Shown piece after piece: positions 43,247 to 51,414 of a DNA stretch of 64,000 nt. The translations under genes and the position numbers were made by a program. The notes beneath the pieces were generated by a model. The model had not been told where the DNA came from. It ran no database searches and saw only the letters and a program-made list of their open reading frames with translations. The DNA comes from Achromobacter insolitus (GTDB lineage: Bacteria > Pseudomonadota > Gammaproteobacteria > Burkholderiales > Burkholderiaceae_B): contig NZ_NJIF01000010.1 in assembly GCF_002209555.1 (NCBI RefSeq), forward strand, positions 124,001 through 188,000, read 5' to 3'. Each line of letters starts with the position of its first letter. Position 1 is the stretch's first letter.

Positions 43247-43918
43247 TCAGCGCGCTTCACCCATCTGCGCGAGCACATTGGACGGCAGTACCACCACGCC
43301 TTCGGCCGTCGGCACCGTCTTGACCAGCGCCTGCGCCACCGCCTCCGCGCGCACAGGGCGATAGGCGCCAGGCAGCAACGGCGCGAGCAACTTCGCGATC
43401 GGGATTGCGATCCGCTCCCCAATGCGCGGCGGCTGCTGCAGTCCCTCCCGATAATCCAGCAACAACGAGGGTTGAGCGATCACCAGCGCCGTCAGCCCCA
43501 GCGCTTTCAGAGCGTCCTCCAACTCGCCCTTGACGCGGTTATAGAACACCGACGATTGCGAGTTCGCCCCGACCGCGCTCACCAACCCCGCTCGCCGGGC
43601 ACCGGCAGCGTACGCAGCCCTGGCCGTCGCCAGATTGGCCGACAGATCCACGGCGCGGAACGCCTCCTGGCTGCCCGCCACCTTGATGGTCGTCCCCAGC
43701 GCCAGATACACCTCGTCGGCCGGTGGCAGCACAGGTAAATTGCCGAAATCCACCACGTGCACCTGGAGCTTGGGATGACTGACCGGCAGCGCCCGGCGGC
43801 CCAGGGCATGCACCTTGGCAACCGTCCGGTCCATCAGCAACGCCTGCAGGATCCGGCCGCCCACCAGGCCTGAGGCGCCGGCGAGCAATACTTTTCGTTG
43901 ATCGGCTTGCGTGGACAT
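43247..43918 (-). CDS. NAD(P)-binding Rossmann-fold protein (NmrA/epimerase-like)
   Basis: 223 residues. 'KVLLAGASGLVGGRILQALLMDRTVAKVHALGRR' is the dinucleotide-binding start of an atypical SDR; 'VYLALGTTIKVAGSQEAFRAVDLSANLATARAAYAAGARRAGLVSAVGANSQSSVFYNRVKGELEDAL' follows the oxidoreductase HTATIP2/YraR-like group, with 'Y-x-R-x-K' in place of the YxxxK pair. Substrate unknown. It lies 13 bp after the AraC-type gene in the same direction and is probably cotranscribed with it. Confidence 0.88.
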   Translation of the reverse strand: MSTQADQRKVLLAGASGLVGGRILQALLMDRTVAKVHALGRRALPVSHPKLQVHVVDFGNLPVLPPADEVYLALGTTIKVAGSQEAFRAVDLSANLATARAAYAAGARRAGLVSAVGANSQSSVFYNRVKGELEDALKALGLTALVIAQPSLLLDYREGLQQPPRIGERIAIPIAKLLAPLLPGAYRPVRAEAVAQALVKTVPTAEGVVVLPSNVLAQMGEAR

Positions 43919-43931
43919 GATGAGCCTCCTC

Positions 43932-44939
43932 TCAATTCAGGCGCGCGGCGTGGCGCGCACTGTCCGGGGTCTGCCCGGTCCAGTCCTGAAAGGCGCGATA
44001 AAAGGAATTCGGATCTTCGAACCCCAGCAGAAAGGCGATTTCGCCGCCCGACATCGGCGTGTTTTCCAGGTAGTGGCGGGCCAGGCTCTCGCGCGTGGCA
44101 TTGACCAGCCCCCGAAAGCTCTCCCCTTCGGATTCCAGGCGGCGCTGCAACGTGCGCTTGCTCAAGCCCAGGCGCTCGGCCGTCCTCTCGATGGTGGCAG
44201 CGTTGCCGGGCAGCAGCTCCAGCAGCACCGCGCGCACGCGCTCCGCCGTCGTCGCCGTGGCATCGAGCTCATCGAGCCGGCGGCGAAGGTCGGGCTCGAA
44301 TACGCGCCACATGCCTTCATTCACCGTAAGAAACGGGCGCGAGACATCCGCCGCCGAAAACGTAATGCTCGGGCCCATCCCCGCTTGCAGCGATACGCCA
44401 AAGAAACTCTCATAGCGCCGGGCATAGTCACTGGGCGGCAGTCGCGGCAGCGTCGCCCGCAGCGCATTGACCGGCTCCCGGGTCGCCAGTCGCGCCAACC
44501 GCAGGAAGAATGCGATCTCGGCCACCTGCAACGAGTACGGCACCTCGGCAGGCGCCGGGAGCCAACGAGGCTCCACCGACAGCTCGCCAGCCTTGCCCAC
44601 GTCCAGTTCCAGGCTCATCGGCGCCACAAGTTGCTTGTACTTCGCGAGGCGCTGCACCGCCTGCATAAGATTGGCGCTACACAGCGCAGCGAACAACGGC
44701 GGGCTGAACGACTCGGCCGACAAAGCCTCGACGATGCGCAACGGGAACATGACATCGCCCGTCTCGGCCTCCAGAGCGTTCCAGAAGCGGAAATACGCTT
44801 CCGTCGACAGCCCGTTGCCGCCGCGGGACAGCAAATCGTCTGGCAGCCCAGCGCGGCGCAGCACGTGTCCGGACCGGACACCCAGATCCTTCAGCAGCGC
44901 CTGCCAGCCGATGTCCAGGGAAAAGGTTTTGGTTTGCAT
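43932..44939 (-). CDS. AraC-family regulator (OruR/arabinose-binding-domain type)
   Basis: 335 residues. The first 210 residues form the 'Arabinose_bd' effector domain ('LLKDLGVRSGHVLRRAGLPDDLLSRGGNGLSTEAYFRFWNALEAETGD', 'ALCSANLMQAVQRLAKYKQLVAP'). The C-terminal double HTH is 'TTAERVRAVLLELLPGNAATIERTAERLGLSKRTLQRRLESEGESFRGLVNATRESLARHYLENTPMSGGEIAFLLGFEDPNSFYRAFQDWTGQTPDSARH'. It is divergent from the SDR gene at 45239 (300 bp) and upstream of the Rossmann-fold gene; either may be its target. Confidence 0.92.
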   Translation of the reverse strand: MQTKTFSLDIGWQALLKDLGVRSGHVLRRAGLPDDLLSRGGNGLSTEAYFRFWNALEAETGDVMFPLRIVEALSAESFSPPLFAALCSANLMQAVQRLAKYKQLVAPMSLELDVGKAGELSVEPRWLPAPAEVPYSLQVAEIAFFLRLARLATREPVNALRATLPRLPPSDYARRYESFFGVSLQAGMGPSITFSAADVSRPFLTVNEGMWRVFEPDLRRRLDELDATATTAERVRAVLLELLPGNAATIERTAERLGLSKRTLQRRLESEGESFRGLVNATRESLARHYLENTPMSGGEIAFLLGFEDPNSFYRAFQDWTGQTPDSARHAARLN

Positions 44940-45238
44940 CGCCGGAACTCTATCGTCATTCGAAGGGGCGCATGCCCTTCCCCGATCATGCGCAAAGTAT
45001 AGAGAACCCGAGCGTTCCGCTTAATTCAAATTGCGCCACATCGTCAGCAAACCACGCCACTCGACGCCTTTCGGATTCGCCAGCGCCAGGCTGGCGCGGC
45101 TTGCATCGGGATTGGCGCGCATCGCTAGAGCGCTGTCGCGGCCTGCTTTTTAAAGTGTGTTTTACGGCGGCGCCACCAGCGACGCACCATTCCTTGGGAC
45201 GCGCCCCGTCGACCCTCGACACTTGAAGGAACCAACCC

Positions 45239-46060
45239 ATGCCCCGCCAAACCATACTCATCACCGGCTGCAGCAGCGGCATCGGCCGCATGACCGCCAA
45301 ATACTTCCAGGAACGCGGATGGAACGTCATCGCCACCGTTCGCTCCCAGCCGGAGCAGGATCAGGAACTCAACGCGCTCGACAACGTGCTGGTCACCCAG
45401 CTCGACGTCACCAAGAAAGACACCATCGACGCCGCCATCGCCGCAGGCATCTCGCGCTTCGGCAACATCGACGTCCTGCTCAACAATGCCGGCTACGGCT
45501 CGTATGGGCTGCTGGAGGCCACGCCCGAGCACAAGATGCGCCGGCAGTACGACGTCAACGTCATCGGCACCATGCTGGCCATGCAAGCCATCCTGCCTCA
45601 CTTCCGCCAGCGCGGCCAAGGCACGATCATCAACATTTCCTCGATGGGCGGAAAAATCACCTTCCCGCTGGGCACGCTCTACCACGGCTCGAAATTCGCG
45701 GTCGAAGGAATGAGTGAAGCACTTTCCTATGAGCTCGCTCCCATCGGGGTCACCATCAAGCTGGTCGAGCCCGGCGTCATCAACACCAACTTCGCCACCA
45801 GCTCATTCGACATGAACCTCGATCCGAGCCTGACCGAATACCACCCCGTCGTCGAGGCAGTGATGGGGGCATTTGGCACAATCGCCGCCAGCGGCTCCGA
45901 GCCGGTCGTCGTGGCGCAAACCATCTGGGAAGCCGCCACCGACGGGACCCAGCAACTGCGCTACATCGCCGGCGAAGATGCCAGGCAGATCATCGCGGCG
46001 CGCAAGCAGATGGGCGATCCCGAGTACCTGGCGCTGGTACGGGGGCAGATGGGATTGTGA
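45239..46060 (+). CDS. Short-chain dehydrogenase/reductase (SDR)
   Basis: 273 residues. 'TILITGCSSGIGRMTAKYFQERGWNVIATVRSQPEQ' (cofactor site, Arg favouring NADP), 'DVLLNNAGYGSYGLLEA', Ser in 'INISSMGGKITFPLGTLYHGSKFAVEGMSEAL' with the YxxxK Tyr-Lys, and 'KLVEPGVINTNF'. This is a classical SDR of the kind annotated as retinol- or steroid-dehydrogenase-like. Substrate unknown. The 300-bp upstream intergene contains a CGCCAG/CTGGCG hairpin (45078-45096) but no clear regulatory site. Confidence 0.91.
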   Translation: MPRQTILITGCSSGIGRMTAKYFQERGWNVIATVRSQPEQDQELNALDNVLVTQLDVTKKDTIDAAIAAGISRFGNIDVLLNNAGYGSYGLLEATPEHKMRRQYDVNVIGTMLAMQAILPHFRQRGQGTIINISSMGGKITFPLGTLYHGSKFAVEGMSEALSYELAPIGVTIKLVEPGVINTNFATSSFDMNLDPSLTEYHPVVEAVMGAFGTIAASGSEPVVVAQTIWEAATDGTQQLRYIAGEDARQIIAARKQMGDPEYLALVRGQMGL

Positions 46061-46100
46061 GCAGGCCTGACCCGAGCGTTCGATCGTATCGTCGATCCAA

Positions 46101-47084
46101 CTACTGTTCCTTCAGCCCCAACGACTTCATCAACGGGGCGAACAGCTTTTTCTCGTCCTGCACGCGCGCGGCATAGTCGGCCACGCTCAACGGCAGCGCT
46201 TCGGCGCCAGCGTCCAGGAAGCGGGTCTGGATCTCAGGCCGCGCCAGCACCTTGTTGATTTCGGCGTTCATGCGGTCAACCACGTCATCACGGGTGCCGG
46301 CGGCGGCATACACGCCAAAAAGGCTGTCCGCGAAAACGCCGTCGATGCCTGCCTCGGAAAAGGTTCGTATGTCGGGCGCCACGGCGGCCCGTTGCCGGCT
46401 CGCCACCGCCAGCACCTTCAGCTTGCCCGCTTGCACCATGGGAAAGACCGTAGCCGGTCCAAACGCGAAGTCGATCTGGCCGGCGGCCAGGTCTTGTATC
46501 GCCGGCGCCACGCCGCGATACGGCGCATGGGTGGCCTGCATGCCGGTAGCCTGCTTGAGCAGCTCGCCAGCCAGGTGCGGCGTCGTGCCGTTGCCGGCAG
46601 AACCATAGTTCAGAGGCTCGGGCCGCTTGCGGGCGTATTCGACAAACGCCTCGAGCGTATCGACGCCCAGCGAGGACCGGACGAACAGGAACAACTGGCT
46701 GTTGGCCAGCAAGGCGACCGGCCGCAGGTCCCGCTGCGGATCGAATGGCATGCTGGCGAACATCAACGGGTTCACCGATTCGGTCGTCGATGGATTGAGC
46801 AAGAAGGTATGATTGTCTTGGCCATTGCGTGCCACCTCGGCCCCCGCCACGTTGCCGCCCGCACCGCCCCGGTTCTCGACGATCACGGTCTGCTTCAAGG
46901 CTTCGGCCAAATGCGGCTGCACCGTGCGCGCCAGCACGTCGACCAGCCCGCCAGGCGCCAAACCCACGACCAGACGCACCGGCTTGGCGGGCCACGACGC
47001 CTGCGACGGCGTTTGCGCATGGCTGCCCGTCGCCCAGCCCGTCAGCGCCAGCATCATCACGGCCAGGCAATGTCTACGCAGCAT
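46101..47084 (-). CDS. Bug-family substrate-binding protein
   Basis: 327 residues from the ATG at 47084 (AGGAGAG upstream). Signal peptide 'MLRRHCLAVMMLALTGWATG' is followed by SHAQ. Bug motifs: 'VRLVVGLAPGGLVDVLARTVQPHL', 'VIVENRGGAGGNVAGAEVARNGQDN', 'ATHAPYRGVAPAIQDLAAGQI', 'GKLKVLAVASRQR'. No transporter or enzyme genes share its strand nearby, so it is an orphan. Its 3' end faces the SDR gene. Confidence 0.92.
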   Translation of the reverse strand: MLRRHCLAVMMLALTGWATGSHAQTPSQASWPAKPVRLVVGLAPGGLVDVLARTVQPHLAEALKQTVIVENRGGAGGNVAGAEVARNGQDNHTFLLNPSTTESVNPLMFASMPFDPQRDLRPVALLANSQLFLFVRSSLGVDTLEAFVEYARKRPEPLNYGSAGNGTTPHLAGELLKQATGMQATHAPYRGVAPAIQDLAAGQIDFAFGPATVFPMVQAGKLKVLAVASRQRAAVAPDIRTFSEAGIDGVFADSLFGVYAAAGTRDDVVDRMNAEINKVLARPEIQTRFLDAGAEALPLSVADYAARVQDEKKLFAPLMKSLGLKEQ

Positions 47085-47290
47085 GCAACTCTCCTCATAG
47101 GGCGCCACCGCGCGATCCTGCGTACGGTGCGTCAGGCGCGCACCCCGGTGAACCGCCGTGATGCCTCATCGCGGCGGCAGCCCTGCATCTGCCGCTCATT
47201 CTTCACAAAAGTTTAAGCATAAAGAATCCCGGATAACCCTAGTTTGCTGGCGACGTCGACGCGACATTGCGAGATTGCTTAGGCTCGAAC

Positions 47291-47326
47291 AAAAAAAACG
47301 GGAGGACTCGAATCCGAGTCCTCCCG
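47291..47326 (-). terminator. Strong intrinsic terminator (12-bp stem, 8-T tract)
   Basis: CGGGAGGACTCG (47299-47310) and CGAGTCCTCCCG (47315-47326) form a perfect 12-bp stem with a four-base loop, followed on the minus strand by eight T residues. It serves minus-strand transcripts arriving from the restriction island. It lies about 130 bp beyond the left guaA remnant, so before the island arrived it may have been the terminator of guaA itself. Confidence 0.85.
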
Positions 47327-47456
47327 CTCTTACTGCAAGGGCTACCGCCAAGCGCTTTAGCTGATCAGCAATAGTGGCTGACCGTCGCCTAGACCTACAT
47401 ATTCAGAATCAATGGGTTGTGGCCTTTTGCGGTCGCTAGTGGCAGTCCCGCGAAAG

Positions 47457-47472
47457 TCATTCCCACTCCATC
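47457..47472. repeat. Putative left attachment site (guaA 3'-end remnant)
   Basis: Matches the last bases of guaA (57553-57568) at 14 of 16 positions, in the same orientation, including the uninterrupted 8-mer GAGTGGGA on the minus strand. Read in the guaA frame it encodes M-E-W-E-stop against I-E-W-E-stop in guaA, one of the two differences being synonymous. This is what a site-specific insertion at the guaA 3' end leaves. It is short, so chance cannot be excluded. Confidence 0.6.
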
Positions 47473-47689
47473 ATCAACAGGCCCCCAGAACCGGCATGGT
47501 TAAAGGACTTGGCAGTGATCGACACGGGGCCTTACCGTCGCTTTTACCGTCAGAGCCGCCCATCTTATGCTGGCGCGGAAGATGGAGCGATTTGCGGGGC
47601 GTCGACTCTTTCGACTCTATTGTCAATCACCTCATATCCTAACTTAGGAACCGGTAGCCCACCAAGCACATGCTCGCTCAAAGGCACAG
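47473..47689. other. Island end without recognised gene
   Basis: About 215 bp between the left guaA-like repeat and the hsdR stop codon. No integrase or integrase remnant is recognised. On the minus strand a frame stays open for about 40 codons directly beyond the hsdR stop (to 47565), without a start codon of its own; it might be a frameshifted tail of hsdR. Confidence 0.4.
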
Positions 47690-50600
47690 TTAGCTCTGTG
47701 GTGCCCTATCCGAAAGACGAGCGTAAACTTGGCTACCCAACCACTTGGACACCAGCTCCCGCATCTCTGGTTTGCCCATGTAATCAGTGAAAAGTTCTTC
47801 ATTCAGCTCCATGCGCTCAATAAATAGTGACTCAAGGACCTGTCGAAACACGAGCTGGAACTTCTCTAGAGAGTTGACCTCGGCCGCCTTCTGCAATGAC
47901 TCATTCTGGCTCGCGGCTTCGGTGATCTGATCGAAGAACAATTGATCTGCATCATTCAATTCGCCGCCGAAGCGCTGATTGATGATGTCGATCAGGCGTG
48001 ACAGCGAAACGGGTTCCTCACGCACCATGCCAGAGCCCACCTCTCGTGGGCCGTCAAGCGGTTTGGCATAGCCTTCATTGAGGCTGATCGAGCCTTCGCT
48101 GATTTTCTGCAAACGGTAGTAATCAAGTTCGACTTCCTCATCGAACTGATAGCCCGGCCCGCTCTTGCGCTTGGGCAGCTTCAGCGCGAGATGGCGCAGG
48201 TAGGTGAAGAGTTTTTCCAGATCGCTGTCCTGATAGGGAATCACCTGGCTCAGGAAACCGTACAAATTGCGAAAGGCCTGCAGCTTACCGCGCCATAACT
48301 CGGCTTCATCCTCTTCGCTGTTCTGCAACTGCACAAAACGCGCAACAGCCTGATCAAGAATCGCATTCATCTGCTTATGGTCACCGGAGCTCTGGCGGCG
48401 CTTCGGTGCAAAGAACACATGCGCAAACGCGGCAATCTCGGTTTGCAGGTAAATGCCCGAGGCATCCAGCTTGGCCTTCACCTCGTAGAGCTTGTCCGGA
48501 TCTACCTGCTCGCCCATCACCGAGCCGTCGTAGTACTGACGGAAGGCCTCCTGGATTTCGTCGGGATCGTTGACGAAATCGAGCACGAAGGTATCGTCCT
48601 TCAGTGGGTGTGTCCGGTTCAAGCGCGACAAGGTCTGCACGGCTTGAATGCCCGCCAGCCGCTTGTCCACGTACATGGTGTGCAACAACGGCTGGTCGAA
48701 GCCGGTCTGGTATTTCTCGGCCACCAGCAGCACGCGGAAATCCGGTTTGGTGAAGGTGTCAGGCAACTCCTTTTCCTTCAGGCCGCCATTCATCTCGACC
48801 TCCGTGTACGACTTTTCCGGAATCTTGTCGTCTTCCACCACACCCGAGAACGCCACTAGACTCTTGATCGGGTAACCCTTTTCCAGGATATAGCGGTCGA
48901 ATTCCTGCTTGTAGCGCACCGCCTCCAAGCGCGAGCCAGTCACCACCATCGCCTTGGCGTGGCCGCCGATCTTGTGGCGGGTGAACTGCTGGAAATGCTC
49001 GACCATGACTTCTGTCTTCTGGCCGATGTTGTGTGGGTGCAGGCGCATGAAGCGAGCCAGCGCCTTGGCCGCCTTCTTGCGCTCGACGTTGGGATCGTCT
49101 TCGGCCTTCTTGATCAGCTTGTAATAGGTCTTGTAGGTGACGTAGCTCTTCAGCACGTCCTCAATGAAACCTTCCTCAATGGCCTGCCGCATGGTGTAGC
49201 GGTTGAAGGGTTCACCGCTGCGACCGAAGATCGCCAGCGTCTTATGTTTGGGCGTGGCAGTGAAGGCAAAAAAGCTCATGTTCGGCTGGTGGCCGCGCTT
49301 GGCCATGGAGCGGAACAGCCGTTCGAGTTCGACTTCTCCTTCCTCCTCTGCCATTTCCTGGGCCTTGCGGCGCAGCTCGGCACCGCCCAGCACGCCCTTG
49401 AGCTCGGTTGCCGTTTCGCCCGATTGGGAGCTGTGTGCCTCGTCGATGATCACCGCATACTTGCGCGTGGGCAGATGGCTTTTGCTGCCGTCACCACGTT
49501 CCTCGCTGAGCTTGGCCAGTTGCCCTGTCACGAACGGGAACTTTTGCAGCGTGGTGATGATGATGGGCACGCCCGCTTCGAGTGCCTCGGCGAGCTGGCG
49601 CGAGTCCTCGTCAATCTTCTGCACTACACCCTGCCGGTGATCAAACTGGTAGATCGTGTTTTGCAACTGGCGGTCCAGCACCACGCGGTCGGTGATGACC
49701 ACCACGCTGTCGAACAGTCGTTCGTCGCCTTCGTTGTGCAGGCTGGACAGGCGGTGCGCCAACCAGGCAATGGTGTTGCTCTTGCCGCTGCCGGCTGAAT
49801 GCTCGACCAGATAGTTGTGTCCTGCGCCCTCGCTTGCGGCGGCTGCCACCATCTGGCGTACCGCCTGCAACTGGTGGTAGCGCGGAAAGATCAGGCTTTC
49901 CTTGCGGAGCTTCTTGCCGTCATCCGTGGTCTTCTCTTCCACATTCAGATGCAGGAAGCGGGCAAGCAGATCAAGCAGGCTGTCGCGATGTAGCACTTCT
50001 TCCCACAGGTAGGCCGTTTTGTAGTTGCGGCCTTCATGGTCGGGCGGGTTACCGGAACCACCATCCATGCCCCGATTGAAAGGCAGAAAGTAGGTCGATG
50101 AACCAGCTAAGCGCGTGGCCATGTGCGCCTCTTCGGTGTCCACCGCAAAATGCACCAGCGTGCGTTTGGTGAACACGAAGATCGGTTCGCGCGGGTCGCG
50201 GTCGTGGCGGTACTGGTGGATGGCATTGGCCGCCGTCTGGCCGCTCAAGGGGTTCTTGAGCTCCAACGTGACCACCGGGATGCCATTGACCGACAGCACC
50301 ACGTCCAGCGACTTTTCCGATTTGGGGCTGAAATGCAGTTGGCGGGTCAGCCCCAGCCGATTGGCCTTGTAGCGCGCTTCCAGCTCCGGGTTCAAGCCAT
50401 GGGCCGGGCGAAAGAACGCAATGCGCAACGTCTTGCCGAAGCACTTGAAACCATGCCGCAACGTGGCCAGAGTACCGTGTGTGTCCAGCCATTTGCACAG
50501 CGATTCCAGCACCCGCGCCCCGGTGTGCTCGCTGTGCAGCGCTTCCAGCTTGTCCCACACTTTGCCTTGGGTGGCGCGGATGAAGGCCAGTGCCTCATCA

Positions 50601-50713
50601 GGGAAGATTGCGCGTTCGCGGTCGAAGCTTCTGGGATTGATCCGCGTGTATCCGTCGCCCAGCAAGACGGTTTCAATGGCGGTTTCGAATGCGGCTTCTG
50701 AGGTTTGTTTCAT
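47690..50713 (-). CDS. hsdR: Type I restriction endonuclease subunit R
   Basis: 1007 residues, the usual HsdR length. The nuclease motif lies at the N-terminus ('SLDVVLSVNGIPVVTLELKNPLSGQ': Asp, then Glu-Leu-Lys), followed by the DNA-translocating motor: Walker A 'VEHSAGSGKSNTIAWLAHRL', 'VVITDRVVLDRQLQ', DEAH box 'IDEAHSSQSGETATELKGVLGG', 'FFAFTATPKHKTL' and 'VLLVAEKYQTGFDQPLLHTMYVDKRLAGIQAVQTLSRLNRT'. The complex translocates unmethylated DNA and cuts it at a distance. It is the last gene of the island operon and overlaps the ptuB-like gene by four bases. Confidence 0.96.
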   Translation of the reverse strand: MKQTSEAAFETAIETVLLGDGYTRINPRSFDRERAIFPDEALAFIRATQGKVWDKLEALHSEHTGARVLESLCKWLDTHGTLATLRHGFKCFGKTLRIAFFRPAHGLNPELEARYKANRLGLTRQLHFSPKSEKSLDVVLSVNGIPVVTLELKNPLSGQTAANAIHQYRHDRDPREPIFVFTKRTLVHFAVDTEEAHMATRLAGSSTYFLPFNRGMDGGSGNPPDHEGRNYKTAYLWEEVLHRDSLLDLLARFLHLNVEEKTTDDGKKLRKESLIFPRYHQLQAVRQMVAAAASEGAGHNYLVEHSAGSGKSNTIAWLAHRLSSLHNEGDERLFDSVVVITDRVVLDRQLQNTIYQFDHRQGVVQKIDEDSRQLAEALEAGVPIIITTLQKFPFVTGQLAKLSEERGDGSKSHLPTRKYAVIIDEAHSSQSGETATELKGVLGGAELRRKAQEMAEEEGEVELERLFRSMAKRGHQPNMSFFAFTATPKHKTLAIFGRSGEPFNRYTMRQAIEEGFIEDVLKSYVTYKTYYKLIKKAEDDPNVERKKAAKALARFMRLHPHNIGQKTEVMVEHFQQFTRHKIGGHAKAMVVTGSRLEAVRYKQEFDRYILEKGYPIKSLVAFSGVVEDDKIPEKSYTEVEMNGGLKEKELPDTFTKPDFRVLLVAEKYQTGFDQPLLHTMYVDKRLAGIQAVQTLSRLNRTHPLKDDTFVLDFVNDPDEIQEAFRQYYDGSVMGEQVDPDKLYEVKAKLDASGIYLQTEIAAFAHVFFAPKRRQSSGDHKQMNAILDQAVARFVQLQNSEEDEAELWRGKLQAFRNLYGFLSQVIPYQDSDLEKLFTYLRHLALKLPKRKSGPGYQFDEEVELDYYRLQKISEGSISLNEGYAKPLDGPREVGSGMVREEPVSLSRLIDIINQRFGGELNDADQLFFDQITEAASQNESLQKAAEVNSLEKFQLVFRQVLESLFIERMELNEELFTDYMGKPEMRELVSKWLGSQVYARLSDRAPQS

Positions 50714-51414
50714 GGCAGATAATTCTTTGCAATTGATCCGATGACAAACGCGAATTCTGGAAGCTTTCCGTTAGCAGGTTCTTCTATTGCTTGGGCTACT
50801 TTTTCAAAATCTTCACGAGTCTGAACAACGTCTGGATCTAACCAAGCATCGATAGCTGCTTTTCTCCATCCCTTGAGGGTGTCGTGATTCAGTTCCAAAA
50901 CCGTAATGCTCTGCTTAGCAGCATCATTCATCCCCTCAATGCCACCATCGCTCTCACGAAACTTGAAGTATTCCCCGCACGCTTCTTGAGTCGGAAGTAC
51001 AGACAAAGCTAAAGCTTTCTTTTTCACCGCCCCGAAATGCTCTCTTTCTGCTCCCCGCACCTCTACAGCGGCAATCATGTTTACATAGCTGAGATCGTCG
51101 CAAAGATCTCTTCCATATTCGCCACCCCAATCAACCAATTCCTGCCTGCATGCCGTCTGACTTTTCAAGTGCTCAATATGGTTTCCGAATGTTACCTGCT
51201 CGGAGTAGTTTTTAAGGGCTGAGATTCGCTCATCGACAGCAACTCCGGTGTAGCCGCACAGGCCGAATTGCTCCGCTGTCAAAATAGCTAACAGTTCCAC
51301 TTTTTTAGGGAAACATCTATAAGTTACGTTGACCGGCTCGGGATCGATAGCAAGTTGTCCGTCAATAAAAGTCTGTAGACACTCCGGAGTCTGGTTTTTT
51401 ACGATTCTTCTCAT
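50710..51414 (-). CDS. ptuB: PtuB-like HNH nuclease (Septu-type), diverged
   Basis: 234 residues. 'LCGYTGVAVDERI' followed by 'FGNHIEHLKSQT' (His79, Glu81, His82) and 'DLSYVNMIAAVEV ... EHFGAVKKKALAL' follow the PtuB/TIGR02646-type HNH pattern, where a CxxC-like turn precedes 'IEH' and a distal 'GxxK'. Of the expected zinc cysteines only Cys53 is obvious; its partner position is Thr and the second pair is missing, so the zinc site looks reduced while the catalytic histidines remain. It overlaps both the ATPase and hsdR genes by four bases. Pairing with a PtuA-type ATPase makes a Septu-like abortive or nicking system the best guess. Family assignment is by eye. Confidence 0.65.
   Translation of the reverse strand: MRRIVKNQTPECLQTFIDGQLAIDPEPVNVTYRCFPKKVELLAILTAEQFGLCGYTGVAVDERISALKNYSEQVTFGNHIEHLKSQTACRQELVDWGGEYGRDLCDDLSYVNMIAAVEVRGAEREHFGAVKKKALALSVLPTQEACGEYFKFRESDGGIEGMNDAAKQSITVLELNHDTLKGWRKAAIDAWLDPDVVQTREDFEKVAQAIEEPANGKLPEFAFVIGSIAKNYLP

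Noticed and set aside
45061-45100. CGCCAG/CTGGCG hairpin in the AraC-SDR intergene as a REP element
   Set aside because: Only one copy was noticed in the window, with a six-base stem; insufficient for a repeat family.
47291-47326. tRNA T-arm-like sequence (GATTCGAGTCC) as a tRNA or tmRNA remnant
   Set aside because: The stem is perfectly self-complementary over 12 bp and followed by T8, and no acceptor, D or anticodon arms can be drawn nearby; it is a terminator.
47412-47790. Short plus-strand frames between the island end and hsdR
   Set aside because: No ribosome-binding site and no domain; they overlap the hsdR 3' end and the attachment-like repeat.
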